A DNA stretch of 64,000 nt. It comes from CBDDHT01 sp965228615 (GTDB taxonomy: Bacteria > Pseudomonadota > Alphaproteobacteria > Rhizobiales > Methyloligellaceae). The notes beneath the pieces are model-generated. The model was not told the DNA's origin and made no database searches. It saw only the letters and a list, made by a program, of their open reading frames with translations. Positions within the stretch are counted from its first letter, which is position 1; the number at the start of each line of letters is the position of its first letter. A program made the translations under genes and the position numbers. The stretch covers positions 248,001-312,000 of the forward strand of contig CBDDHT010000004.1 of the NCBI GenBank assembly GCA_965228615.1, given 5' to 3'. Below are positions 9,647 to 18,624 of this stretch, one piece after another.

Positions 9647-9768
9647 AAGCTGTCTCTGCTTTCGGCTGAAAACCTTCTATTGAACAGAAACAACGAATGA
9701 TGGATGGTTGGGACAATGACGCAATCAACAGGCATTGGCGCGGATGCGCGCTGGGAGGATTTGGAAAC

Positions 9769-10095
9769 ATGTATCGAAGCATAACGGCAGCAGCGGCAGT
9801 GACGATGGCTCTCATGTTTGCTGCACCCGCACATGCGGGGTCGCAGGTCTGCGGGCACTATGTGTTTGGTGGTGCATACCCGTTCCAGCCGGACGCGCAG
9901 CGGAAGGCCAATGACCTGGGTGCTATGGCGTTGGATCTGAGACGATCGAACAGCCCCAACAATCATAAGGCACTCTACGTTGTTGCCGAGGGTCCGTTCG
10001 ACAGGATTCAGGATGCACAGAATCTCGCTCGGCAATGGCGCAGCCGCGGCGTGAAAGGCGCCTACACGGCCAACCGCTGCTTCACAGGGGACTAA
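9769..10095 (+). CDS. Small exported protein with SPOR-like C terminus
   Basis: A 108-residue protein that begins with a clear signal peptide ending at AHA-G. The start is chosen at 9769, since GGGAGG lies upstream and the longer frame would place 24 unrelated residues before the signal. The C-terminal half contains VVAEGPFDRIQDAQNLARQW followed by RGVKGAY. This is the pattern of a SPOR domain (a value-GPF, a run of Ala/Gln helix, then a second strand), which binds denuded peptidoglycan. Two cysteines flank the mature region and could form a disulfide. The assignment to SPOR is tentative. Confidence 0.6.
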   Translation: MYRSITAAAAVTMALMFAAPAHAGSQVCGHYVFGGAYPFQPDAQRKANDLGAMALDLRRSNSPNNHKALYVVAEGPFDRIQDAQNLARQWRSRGVKGAYTANRCFTGD

Positions 10096-10165
10096 GCCCG
10101 CTCGCAACCGCCAAGGTGCAGCAAGTCTGCATCTGGCCGTCGCGAAAGTTCAGCGAGTCGTAGAA

Positions 10166-10849
10166 TTGGACAACAGCGCACACTTCGGACTGATCGGTGG
10201 GCTCGGCGTTGGTGCAACTGTCCACTATTATCAGGCGATCGCCGCCGCCTGTTCTGCCAGAGAGTTGCTCCCGCGTATCACGATTGCCCACGCCGACGCA
10301 CCGACCGCGCTGGCGCTTGTTGGTGAAGGGCGCATTGACGCGTTGGCAGATTATTTGGCTGGGTTTTTGGACGAGTTGGCCAAGGGTGGAGCGACCTTTG
10401 CCGCCATCCCCGCCATCACGCCACACATCTGCCGTGCCGAGTTGATGTCGCGTGCGTCCCTTCCTCTCATCGATATCCTGGACGTCACCGCTCAGCAGGT
10501 GACGGAGCGCAAGCTTAGCCGTGTTGCGCTTTTCGGTACGAAATTCACAATCGACAGTCAGTTGTTCGGAGTGCTCGACGGGGTCGATGTCATCCAACCA
10601 AGCGAGGACGAGATCGCCGAAATTCATCGCATCTATATGGAGCTTGCAACAAAAGGCCGATGCTCGGAGAGGGATGAGAAAAGACTGCGTGAGATAGCCG
10701 CCAATCTCCGCCAGCGTGATGGCGTCGAAGCCGTCATCCTTGCCGGTACCGATCTCAATCTCATTTTCGATGAAACCCGAGCCGGCTTTCCTGCGCTCGA
10801 TTGCGCGGCGGCTCATATCGAAGCGATTGTTGACATGATGGCTGGGTGA
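10166..10849 (+). CDS. Aspartate/glutamate racemase-like protein lacking catalytic cysteine
   Basis: A 227-residue member of the Asp/Glu racemase superfamily, closest in layout to YgeA: it starts HFGLIGGLGVGATVHYY and has the central block LPLIDILDVT. Compared with E. coli YgeA as I recall it, the LCTNTMH segment is IPAITPH here. The FGCTE segment holding the catalytic Cys is LAGTD, so that cysteine is Gly. Racemase activity by the two-base mechanism is therefore doubtful. The start is a TTG at 10166. A Cys next to the first site (HIC) might substitute but is displaced by two residues. Confidence 0.75.
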   Translation: MDNSAHFGLIGGLGVGATVHYYQAIAAACSARELLPRITIAHADAPTALALVGEGRIDALADYLAGFLDELAKGGATFAAIPAITPHICRAELMSRASLPLIDILDVTAQQVTERKLSRVALFGTKFTIDSQLFGVLDGVDVIQPSEDEIAEIHRIYMELATKGRCSERDEKRLREIAANLRQRDGVEAVILAGTDLNLIFDETRAGFPALDCAAAHIEAIVDMMAG

Positions 10850-11062
10850 ATTGGGGCCGAGCTATATCCGCATCATATTCGAGCCGACAACATCTTCCCA
10901 TACCTGCAGATGCTGATTGTTATTCAAAGCCGCCATTGAAATTTGCCCATTCATTCAAATAAAAATCCTGTAGGATTTTGCCTGTCGCAAACCGGGGCGC
11001 AAGTTGCCTCGGTTGGATTTAGTCGATTTCGACGGCCCGCGATGTAATGGGAGAGCTCAACG

Positions 11063-12973
11063 ATGATTCGTGGAACATCGACGATTAACGCCGCCAAAGC
11101 TGTTTGTCTGCTCGCCGTAGCGGTAATCGCGTTCGGTTCAATATCGGCCCTGACGCCATCCCAAGCCCATGCTGCGGGAACCTGCCCATGTTTCACCACC
11201 AAAACACTCATCGAGCGGTGCAAGTATCAAGAGCCCGATGCACTCAAAAAATCTGACCGGTATTTAACTTTTAGCTGCCGGCCGCCGGCCGCTGCCACCC
11301 TCATACAACGGTATGTCACGGGAATTTATGCTGAGGGTAATGGCAAGCCTTTGGATTGGGTTTGCGAGAGCATTCTTATCCCCGATGACGGGTCAAAGTG
11401 GACACGTAAATCCACCCACATATCCGCGGATGACGAAAAGGCTTGCCGTGGACACATTCAGGATGCGTTGAAGAAACTGACCCTTAAGGACAACAAGGCA
11501 AAACCATCCGCAACCGTTGATTCAGATCAGTCGACTCCAACTCTGTCCGCAACCGATACCTACCAGGCTTACGTCAAGGCCGCTGCATCCAAGACCACGA
11601 CGGCGGAGGAGTTGATCTCCTATCAAGCTGCCAGTGTACGCGCCACGTCCCCATCTTCGTCACCCGGCGAGCAGAAGATGGGAATGGAGATGACGCGAGG
11701 CCTGTTCGGTGGAAGTTATGGGCTCGAGATCTTGTCGGAGGAGACGAACGATAAAGAGGCCATAGTGAAAGCGGCAATTTGCCTGCCGGGTGGGGATCGG
11801 ATGCAGCTCGAAGCCAAGATGGTTCCTGAGGGAGGTCACTGGAAGCTCTTGAAGGGGAAGTTCTCCAACCGCATGGTCCCCAGCCTGGACGACCCAGATG
11901 TGAAGCTCCCGGAGAAATGTCTCGATTGCGACACTCTGGCCGCTGACCCGAATGATCCGCAAAAAGCAGCCGGATGGGAGGGGATTTCATTTGATGCGCT
12001 CCATCCCAAGGAGGCTATTCCAGCCTGCCGGAAGGCCGTCGCCTCACAGCCAGGTGTCGATCGGTTTGCATTCCAACTAGGCCGTGCTCTCGATCGGGAC
12101 GAGTCCTTTAAGGAGGCGGCAAAGTGGTACCGACAGGCTGCAGAAAAGGGATATTCCGGTGCAATGGTCGGACTCGGCATTCTATACGCCGAGGGAGCGG
12201 GGGTCGCCAAGGACGCGAAGGCGGCGCTGCGCTGGTACCGAAAGGCGGTTGAAAAAGGTAATGCCGACGCAATGCTTCAACTCGGCAAGATGTACGAAAA
12301 TGGCCAGGGGGTCAGCGAGAACCAAAAGGAGGCCTTGGCCTGGTTCAGGAAGGCCGCGGAGAAAGGACATAGCGGTGCGATGTTCGATCTCGGTTTCAAG
12401 CTGGCCGAGGGTGCGGGCGTCAAGAGAGACGTAGAAGAAGGCGTACAATGGTATCAAAAAGCAGCGGAAAAGGGTGTCGCGGAGGCAATGCTCCTGCTTG
12501 GCGAGATCTACGAAGAGGGCAAGAAAGGGATCGCCGCGAACCCGGATGAAGCCGTCCGTTGGTACGAAGAGGCAGTTGACAAGGGCAGCGGCGACGGAAT
12601 GTTCCGTCTCGGCCTGATGTTTCTCGATGGCAAGGGTGTCGACAGCAATCCCGAAGAGGCGATCTACTTGTTCCGGCAAGCGGCGAAGAAACGGCATGGC
12701 GATGCCATGTTCTTTGTTGGCTGGATGTATGCCGGCGGCCAAGGTGTTTCGCAGGACTGGAAGGTTGCTGCCGATTGGGTTTTCAAAGCGCTCGCCGAAG
12801 GCAGCAATGAAGCCTTCCAGGAAATGACAAACAATGCAAAGCGATGGGATAAGTCGTTCCGCAGTGAACTCCGACGCCTCATGAAAGAAGCAGGCGTCTA
12901 CTCTGGCACCGTGGATGGCAGAGATTTCGGTCCAGCCACCATCAAAGCGATCAAGACATTATTGAAGGGCTGA
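11063..12973 (+). CDS. Exported Sel1-repeat protein with C-terminal peptidoglycan-binding-like motif
   Basis: A 636-residue protein. It has an N-terminal signal peptide (cleavage near residue 38 after AHA), a Cys-containing region to about 140, and a central SnoaL-like or unclassified region with an internal Cys pair near 290. About eight Sel1-type repeats follow from about 335 to 590, of the form A..WYRKAAEKG...AM..LG..Y..G.GV. The last 35 residues, LRRLMKEAGVYSGTVDGRDF followed by GPATIKAI, resemble a type 1 peptidoglycan-binding motif. Sel1 proteins act as scaffolds in envelope signalling and assembly. A GGGAG ribosome site precedes the ATG. The preceding 213 bases hold no gene. Confidence 0.85.
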   Translation: MIRGTSTINAAKAVCLLAVAVIAFGSISALTPSQAHAAGTCPCFTTKTLIERCKYQEPDALKKSDRYLTFSCRPPAAATLIQRYVTGIYAEGNGKPLDWVCESILIPDDGSKWTRKSTHISADDEKACRGHIQDALKKLTLKDNKAKPSATVDSDQSTPTLSATDTYQAYVKAAASKTTTAEELISYQAASVRATSPSSSPGEQKMGMEMTRGLFGGSYGLEILSEETNDKEAIVKAAICLPGGDRMQLEAKMVPEGGHWKLLKGKFSNRMVPSLDDPDVKLPEKCLDCDTLAADPNDPQKAAGWEGISFDALHPKEAIPACRKAVASQPGVDRFAFQLGRALDRDESFKEAAKWYRQAAEKGYSGAMVGLGILYAEGAGVAKDAKAALRWYRKAVEKGNADAMLQLGKMYENGQGVSENQKEALAWFRKAAEKGHSGAMFDLGFKLAEGAGVKRDVEEGVQWYQKAAEKGVAEAMLLLGEIYEEGKKGIAANPDEAVRWYEEAVDKGSGDGMFRLGLMFLDGKGVDSNPEEAIYLFRQAAKKRHGDAMFFVGWMYAGGQGVSQDWKVAADWVFKALAEGSNEAFQEMTNNAKRWDKSFRSELRRLMKEAGVYSGTVDGRDFGPATIKAIKTLLKG

Positions 12974-13064
12974 AGGCTGCAGCGATCGTGTATGACCGGG
13001 ATCGGGATCGCTTGCAGTCCCAGAGGACGTATCCAGTTATTACCGTCCGATCCAATCGGGTGAT

Positions 13065-14531
13065 TTAGTCTAGCGGGAATTCGGCAACCGCATTGCGACC
13101 CGCGATGCGGCCGAAGGCAAGACATTCACCGATGTTTCCTGTGCCCTGGTAGAGGAAACTATAGATCGATCCAAGCTCGCCGGCGCTGTAGAGGCGGGGG
13201 ATCGGTTTTCCGTCCGGCTGCAGAACCTGGGCTTTCTCATTGCGCCTCGGCCCGCCCTGTGTGTTTATCATGGAAGGTGACAATTCGACGGCGTAATAGG
13301 GCGCGGTTTCGAATGGAGCAAGCATCAGCTTGCGGCCAAAGTCTTCGTCCTCGCCCGCTAAGGCCTGGGCGTTCCACCGCTCGACCGTCTCGGTCAATCT
13401 CTTTGCATCGAGACCGATAGCCTCGGCGAGATCGGCAACCGTATTCGCCGACTTGATCCAGCCCCTCTCAACTTCAGCGCTATTGTCTTCGCTCCACTGA
13501 TAGCGCTCCATGATCGGCGTCCAGCCGCGATTGGGTTCCTTATTGTAGAGTGGCGCCGCCGTCTTCATGGTCTCATCGAAGATCATGTACATGGGGCAGG
13601 GCACCTGCAGGGGCCGCCAGGTGCCGTTCATCGGCACCTTGCCATGCCGGGTCTTGAACTTCTCGTCACCGAAGCGCTTGCCGTCGGGTCCGACCACGAT
13701 CATGGCCCCAGGGAAGACTTTGGAAAAGTGTAGGGCCTGCATCGAAAGGGTTGCCGGAAATTCAGGTACCTTGAGCGCCATGGACGGCCCGGCATAATTG
13801 TTCATGTGCCAGAGATCGGCACCGACAGAGAGTGCCATCGCAATGCCGTCGCCTTCGTTGTAAGGGGAACCTGACGGGTAGCAGTATGGCACGCCCGGAA
13901 GGTAGGAACGGATCATCTCCTGGTTGTTCTCGAACCCGCCGCAGGTCAAGACGACAGCCTTTCGTGCATTCACATAGATTGACCTACCGTTCTTCTCAGC
14001 GCGGACGCCGATGATCTCCTTCGTATCGCTGTCCTGGATCAATTCACGGCCAGGTGTTTCAAACTGGATGGGAATGTCGCGTTCCCTGACCAGACTCTCG
14101 AAACGTTTCCAGGTGTAGGAATATCCGTAGGTCGGACCGTCGTGAAATTTGTGCACACAGTCCGAACCTGGGAGTTCCGGGTACTCAATACCCTCAGGCT
14201 GGTGTTGGTGTTCCTGCGGATCGCCGCCGAGCCCCGCCAGCCACGCATTGTTGAGGCTCATTTCCGTTGCCCAGGTCTGGATCATCGCATCGGGCACTGT
14301 GTAAGGACCGCAGAGCGCCTCCAGATATTGCGCGGCCTTATCCGGCGACGAGGTGTTCAGATAACCCTGCGCAGCGATGCGGGTGTTACCGCCTGCCTTG
14401 TCTTCAGGTGCCTTCTCCAGGATCAGGACATCCGCACCGAGATCGAACGCCGTCACTGCCGTCGCCACTCCGGCACCGCCGAAGCCGATAACGACGACAT
14501 CGACGGCCACATCCCACACGTCTGGTACCAA
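13065..14531 (-). CDS. FAD-dependent oxidoreductase (FAD_binding_2, fumarate reductase/TcuA-like)
   Basis: A 488-residue flavoprotein of the fumarate reductase/succinate dehydrogenase/3-ketosteroid dehydrogenase group. The FAD motif VVVIGFGGAGVATAVTAFD lies near residues 12-30 and is followed by LEKAPEDKAGGNTR. The C-terminal flavin-binding signature LYSAGELGSIYSFLYQGTGN lies near 450. No signal peptide or haem domain is present, so it is a cytoplasmic soluble form. It begins 45 bases after proV on the same strand and is probably the last gene of the ABC transporter operon, so its substrate may be what the transporter imports. Related enzymes include tricarballylate dehydrogenase; the true substrate is unknown. 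Confidence 0.85.
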   Translation of the reverse strand: MVPDVWDVAVDVVVIGFGGAGVATAVTAFDLGADVLILEKAPEDKAGGNTRIAAQGYLNTSSPDKAAQYLEALCGPYTVPDAMIQTWATEMSLNNAWLAGLGGDPQEHQHQPEGIEYPELPGSDCVHKFHDGPTYGYSYTWKRFESLVRERDIPIQFETPGRELIQDSDTKEIIGVRAEKNGRSIYVNARKAVVLTCGGFENNQEMIRSYLPGVPYCYPSGSPYNEGDGIAMALSVGADLWHMNNYAGPSMALKVPEFPATLSMQALHFSKVFPGAMIVVGPDGKRFGDEKFKTRHGKVPMNGTWRPLQVPCPMYMIFDETMKTAAPLYNKEPNRGWTPIMERYQWSEDNSAEVERGWIKSANTVADLAEAIGLDAKRLTETVERWNAQALAGEDEDFGRKLMLAPFETAPYYAVELSPSMINTQGGPRRNEKAQVLQPDGKPIPRLYSAGELGSIYSFLYQGTGNIGECLAFGRIAGRNAVAEFPLD

Positions 14532-14576
14532 AGTGTCTCTCCAATCTGTTGGCCTGGATGTTGCCAGCTAGGAATC

Positions 14577-15602
14577 TTACTGCGGTGTAGCCATTGCCCG
14601 CACGACCTGATCAAGCTCGATGACCCCAACTGGATCACCCGACGGATCAACGACGTGGGCTGACTTGGCCTTCTCCTCGGTGAGTCGCAAGAGTGCGTCC
14701 TCCAGGACCGTGTCCTGGCCGAAACTGAGAGGAGGAGTCTGGCCGTTGAGAGAAGACATGATGGAGCCTACTTTTATCACGCGGCCCCGATTGATGTTCT
14801 TCACAAACTCTTCGATATAGTCGTCGGAGGGCTCCAACACGATGCTTTGCGCATCGCCTTGCTGGACCAATCCGCCATCGCGCAGGATGGCGATACCGTC
14901 CCCGATTTTGAGCGCCTCTTCGAGATCGTGTGTGATGAAGATGATGGTTTTCTTGAGCCGAGCCTGTAGCTCCAACAGGACGTCCTGCATTTCGGCGCGG
15001 ATGAGAGGATCGAGGGCGCTGAAGGCCTCGTCCATCAATAAGATGTCGGCATCCGTCGCCAGGGCACGGGCAAGACCGACGCGCTGCTGCATCCCGCCGG
15101 AAAGCTGTGCGGGAAAATAGTCCTCATAGCCTGTAAGCCCGACCGCCTCGATCCAATGGTTGGCGCGCTTGCGTGACTCGTCTCCCGCAATGCCTTGAAT
15201 GGTCAGGCCATAGGACACGTTATCGATGATGGAGCGATGCGGCAGCAATGCAAAGCGCTGAAAAACCATAGATATCTGGCGCCGGCGCAGGGCACGCAAT
15301 TCTCGATCGTCCAGGTCCAGGATATTACGGCCGTCAATCTCAATGGTTCCAGCCGTCGGCTCGATGATCCGGTTGAAGTGACGGATCAACGTCGACTTGC
15401 CCGAGCCCGACAGGCCCATGATGACAAAGATGCTGGAGGCTTTGATATCCAGATTGATGTCGGACAGAGCGAGGATGTGTTCGTGTTTTTCCAGCAATTC
15501 ATCCTTGCCGACGCCGCCGCGGACAAGATCCACCACGGACCCGGGATCGCGGCCGAAGATCTTGTACAGGCCTTGGGTGGAGACTTTGACGTCTTCAGTC
15601 AT
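14577..15602 (-). CDS. proV: Glycine betaine/proline-type ABC transporter ATP-binding protein (ProV/OpuAA-like)
   Basis: This is the ATPase of a quaternary-amine import system. The 341 residues contain Walker A GLSGSGKST, a Q-loop, the signature LSGGMQQRVGLARALA, Walker B ILLMDEAFSALD and the switch His in FITHDLEEAL. A C-terminal regulatory portion of about 70 residues has one CBS-like unit, shorter than the full CBS pair of E. coli ProV. The start is placed at the ATG for MTEDVKVST: this overlaps the proW stop by eight bases, a typical coupling. A longer reading frame would add 53 residues antisense to conserved proW sequence. Confidence 0.93.
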   Translation of the reverse strand: MTEDVKVSTQGLYKIFGRDPGSVVDLVRGGVGKDELLEKHEHILALSDINLDIKASSIFVIMGLSGSGKSTLIRHFNRIIEPTAGTIEIDGRNILDLDDRELRALRRRQISMVFQRFALLPHRSIIDNVSYGLTIQGIAGDESRKRANHWIEAVGLTGYEDYFPAQLSGGMQQRVGLARALATDADILLMDEAFSALDPLIRAEMQDVLLELQARLKKTIIFITHDLEEALKIGDGIAILRDGGLVQQGDAQSIVLEPSDDYIEEFVKNINRGRVIKVGSIMSSLNGQTPPLSFGQDTVLEDALLRLTEEKAKSAHVVDPSGDPVGVIELDQVVRAMATPQ

Positions 15603-16491
15603 GGGATACCTGCCGGAAGCTCTGTAACCTGCGGCCATAGGCCTGGGAGACCCGATCGAAGACGATTGCCAGAGCGACGATGGCCAGACCGTTGAACAGG
15701 CCGAGTGCGAAATACTGATTGGTGACCGCTTTGAGCACCGGCTGTCCCAAACCTTTGACACCGATCATCGAGGCAATGACCACCATGGCGAGCGCCATCA
15801 TGATCGTCTGATTGATGCCCGCCATGATATTCGGCATGGCGAGCGGGATTTGCACGCCGAACAGTCGCTGCCAGTAACTGGCGCCGAATGCGTCGGTCGC
15901 TTCAAGCACCTCGCGGTCGACCAGACGGATGCCGAGGTTGGTCAGCCTGATCATCGGGGGGATTGCATAAATGACCACGGCGATGAGACCCGGCACCTTT
16001 CCAATACCAAGCAGCATCACGACGGGTATCAAGTAGACAAAGCTGGGCATGGTCTGCATCACGTCGAGCACCGGCGTGATGATCGCCTGCGCTCTATCGT
16101 AGCGCGCCATCAGGATCCCGGTTGGCAGTCCGATGGCGATCGACAAGAAGGTGCAGACCGTGATCATCGCCATGGTCGACATGGTTTCTTCCCACATGCC
16201 GAAATAGCCGATGGCAAGGAACGCTGCGACGACACCAACCACGACCTTCCAGCTCCGGCTCGCGACCCACGCCAACCCCGCGAGCACCAGGATCACCAGC
16301 CACCAGGGGCTGCCGAGAAAAAGGTCTTCAAATGCGATCAGAAAGGTGAGCAGAGGATCGAAGAAATTTTCGATTGCTTCGCCATAGGTTCGTGAGAAAT
16401 CGCGATACCCGATATCGATCGCCTTCTTCAGCGCCCGGAGCGACTCCTTGTCCATTTCAGGGAATTCGAAGAACCAGCTCGTGTCAGTCAT
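15595..16491 (-). CDS. proW: Glycine betaine/proline-type ABC transporter permease (ProW/OpuAB-like)
   Basis: The inner-membrane permease, 298 residues. An N-terminal soluble leader of about 55 residues with the stretch FFEFPEMDKESLRALKKAID is followed by six or seven membrane helices. The EAA-type loop lies near EATDAFGASYWQRLFGVQIPLAMP, where the ATPase docks. The helical pattern TICTFLSIAIGLPTGILMAR-like residues is typical of the ProW family. It lies between proX and proV in the same operon and is separated from proX by 93 bases that contain a strong hairpin. Confidence 0.93.
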   Translation of the reverse strand: MTDTSWFFEFPEMDKESLRALKKAIDIGYRDFSRTYGEAIENFFDPLLTFLIAFEDLFLGSPWWLVILVLAGLAWVASRSWKVVVGVVAAFLAIGYFGMWEETMSTMAMITVCTFLSIAIGLPTGILMARYDRAQAIITPVLDVMQTMPSFVYLIPVVMLLGIGKVPGLIAVVIYAIPPMIRLTNLGIRLVDREVLEATDAFGASYWQRLFGVQIPLAMPNIMAGINQTIMMALAMVVIASMIGVKGLGQPVLKAVTNQYFALGLFNGLAIVALAIVFDRVSQAYGRRLQSFRQVSHD

Positions 16492-16538
16492 GGCAATACC
16501 GGAAGGAAAAGGGAACTTATGGGGCAGGGGAGGTCGAC

Positions 16539-16562
16539 GAACCCGGCACGCATGCCGGGTTC
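16539..16562 (-). terminator. Intercistronic hairpin between proX and proW
   Basis: A perfect 10-base-pair inverted repeat, GAACCCGGCA / TGCCGGGTTC, closes on the four-base loop CGCA, 23 bases after the proX stop. No T-run follows it on the transcribed strand. It is more likely a partial attenuator or a 3' stabiliser that raises the amount of binding protein over permease, as is common in ABC operons, than a full terminator. Confidence 0.6.
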
Positions 16563-16584
16563 ATTGCAATGAGCCTCACGACGG

Positions 16585-17589
16585 CTAGAGGGCCGTCTTC
16601 ACCTTTTTAGCGACTTCGGCGGGCACCCATTCACGCCAGATCTTTTCATTCTCTCTCAGGAATTTTTCCGCTCCCTCTTCGCCGCCAGCTTGTTCTTCAT
16701 CCATGTAGGCGAGCAGCGCGTTGACGACCTTATTGGGCCATGAACGCTTGGAGAGATAGGTGAAGGCCTTAGGGGATTTCTCGGCGAAGCTCGAGGACGT
16801 CACGGTCATCACAACTGATTTGGTCCAATCGTTTTTCTTGGGGTTGGTGCAATCGCCCTTGCCGGCACATCGGTCCCATTCCTTGGCATCGTGCTCGACG
16901 CCGAAGTCGAGTTTGACCATTTCGTATTTGCCAAGGATTGCGGTTGGCGCCCAGTAATAGCCGAACCAAGCCTGCTTCCGATTGTAGGCTTTCGCGAGCG
17001 AACCATCGAGGCCCGCTGCCGATCCCGTGTCGATCAGATCGAACCCGGCCTTATCGATACCAAATGCCTTGTAGAGGTTTGCTGTAACAAGCTGACAGTT
17101 CCAACCCGACGGGCAGTTGTGGAGCGCACCGCGAGATTTGTTTTCAGGATTGGGAAAAAGGTCCGGTCGTTTGAGTACGGCCTCCAACGTCGTCAGCTCT
17201 GGAGATTTGTCGAGCATATATTTCGGGATCCACCAACCTTCTTCGCCGCCGTCGCTCAAGATCTCGCTGGCTATCTTCAGGCGCCCTTCCTTGACCGACT
17301 TGTTGATCACCTGGCGCACGGAATTCATCCAGAGTTCCGGTGCGATGTCCGGCTTGCCCTTTTCCGTCATCGAGGTCGTCGTCGGTATCGTATCGCCTGG
17401 GACCAGATCGACCTTGCAGCCATAGCCCTTTTCAAGAATGAATTTGTCGACATAGGCGGCAAGTTCGGCCGATGCCCAATTCATATCGGCGATCGTCACC
17501 CGCCCACAGGCGGCAGAGGCGTCCTTGGCTCCCCATCCGAGGAGTGCGGATACCATTACAATTTGCAAGGCCTTCAAATATCGCTTCAT
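16585..17589 (-). CDS. proX: Glycine betaine/choline-type ABC transporter substrate-binding protein (ProX/OpuAC-like)
   Basis: The periplasmic binding protein of the ProXWV-type system. The 334 residues begin with a signal peptide ending DASA-AC. The mature part includes RVTIADMNWASAELAAYVDKF near the N terminus and the aromatic-rich segments AWFGYYWAPTAILGKYEM and GGEEGWWIPKYM, the latter likely to form the cation-binding cage. The start is set at the second nearby ATG, since AAGGAA lies about nine bases upstream. A longer frame to 17748 would precede the signal with 53 unrelated residues. The ligand may be betaine, choline, choline sulfate or another quaternary amine. Confidence 0.9.
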   Translation of the reverse strand: MKRYLKALQIVMVSALLGWGAKDASAACGRVTIADMNWASAELAAYVDKFILEKGYGCKVDLVPGDTIPTTTSMTEKGKPDIAPELWMNSVRQVINKSVKEGRLKIASEILSDGGEEGWWIPKYMLDKSPELTTLEAVLKRPDLFPNPENKSRGALHNCPSGWNCQLVTANLYKAFGIDKAGFDLIDTGSAAGLDGSLAKAYNRKQAWFGYYWAPTAILGKYEMVKLDFGVEHDAKEWDRCAGKGDCTNPKKNDWTKSVVMTVTSSSFAEKSPKAFTYLSKRSWPNKVVNALLAYMDEEQAGGEEGAEKFLRENEKIWREWVPAEVAKKVKTAL

Positions 17590-17978
17590 TGTGAACATTT
17601 CCTTCCCTTTGCAAGCCGCGCCAAGAAATCGGCGAATACCGGCTTGTCCCAGGGGGATTGATAGCGTTCTTGAGTGTTCCTTGGCCACCTCTCCCATTGG
17701 CCCACAAGGAAACAATCCCACAGGTGAACGTTCCTCTTTTCCCGTCAACAGGATCGCATGTTGTTGTGTTTCAATCGATTTTCCATGTTTTCCGCCATTT
17801 TCAACAACGATATTGCCCTACCGGCATATGTGAATGACATGGAAGGGATGGGATAGGCACACTCGAGAATGACATTGCGCATCCGGCGACAGCACGCGCT
17901 ATTTGCCGCAGCTATCCAACGGCAACGGCTCGACATTGTCTGGAATTCCGAAGAATCGGGACCTGATCCAATGCGGTC
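17590..17978. other. Intergenic region upstream of proX
   Basis: About 390 bases without a convincing gene. It must hold the proX promoter. No riboswitch, tandem repeat or tRNA was recognised. Short open frames on both strands lack ribosome sites and resemble nothing known. Confidence 0.5.
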
Positions 17979-18548
17979 CTACATCCAATCGTCACGCGTG
18001 GACATCCAGCTGCTAAACTCGCTCTTCAAGCGCATCACCTCATCTCGATCGGTGCAAATAAGATCGAAACCGCCGTCGTATGGCGCAAACACCCGACCGG
18101 ACGCGCAATCTACAAAAATCGCCTTTTCGCGCCAGTTTGCTATCTCCAAGAGGAGGTCATCGAAATTCCCTGGCACCCAGATTATCGAAGTCGCATAGAA
18201 TGTAGTCTGCTCATCGTCTTGTGACTCACTATCGGATGGGCTCCAATCGAAGGAACGCTTCATCTGATAGGGCCTAAAAAACTCCGAGGGTCCGTCATTT
18301 TCGTCTGCGAACCAGGTCGCAACGCCTGTTGAAAGCCAGCACTTCGTCTCTCGTTGTAGAACGCGCTCCGCGAGCGCGTTCCCGCGTCGAAGAACTTCAG
18401 CTTCTTCAGCTTGCGTTTCGGGATATCGTTTCGACTCCGGCAATGCGTGAAACCGGATCCAACGATCCTGGCAAGCGACGCGGAGCATGTGACCCAATGG
18501 GGGAACTTGACCGTAGGCTTTCTGCCAGAAGGACTCGAAAGAGCTCAT
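17979..18548 (-). CDS. DUF3885-like hypothetical protein
   Basis: A 189-residue cytosolic protein. The N-terminal half contains CQDRWIRFHALPESKRYPE followed by LRRGNALAERVL. The C-terminal half ends with VFAPYDGGFDLICTDRDEV and a final Trp-containing helix. These match what I remember of DUF3885-type proteins, whose function is unknown. The gene sits alone between proX and betC on the same strand, with 76 bases to betC. It looks less GC-rich than the flanking metabolic genes and may be a later insertion into the quaternary-amine region. Confidence 0.6.
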   Translation of the reverse strand: MSSFESFWQKAYGQVPPLGHMLRVACQDRWIRFHALPESKRYPETQAEEAEVLRRGNALAERVLQRETKCWLSTGVATWFADENDGPSEFFRPYQMKRSFDWSPSDSESQDDEQTTFYATSIIWVPGNFDDLLLEIANWREKAIFVDCASGRVFAPYDGGFDLICTDRDEVMRLKSEFSSWMSTRDDWM

Positions 18549-18624
18549 TTTCCTACCGTGAATGCAATGTGCGGACTCCGTTGAAGGATAATAGCGCGAC
18601 CTCCCGTCGATTGACGACGCGGTC

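Noticed and set aside
15603..15761. Long N-terminal extension of proV.
   Set aside because: It lies antisense-frame over conserved proW sequence; the coupled ATG at 15602 is normal for the family.
17590..17748. N-terminal extension of proX.
   Set aside because: A signal peptide starts at 17589 with a ribosome site; upstream residues are not signal-like.
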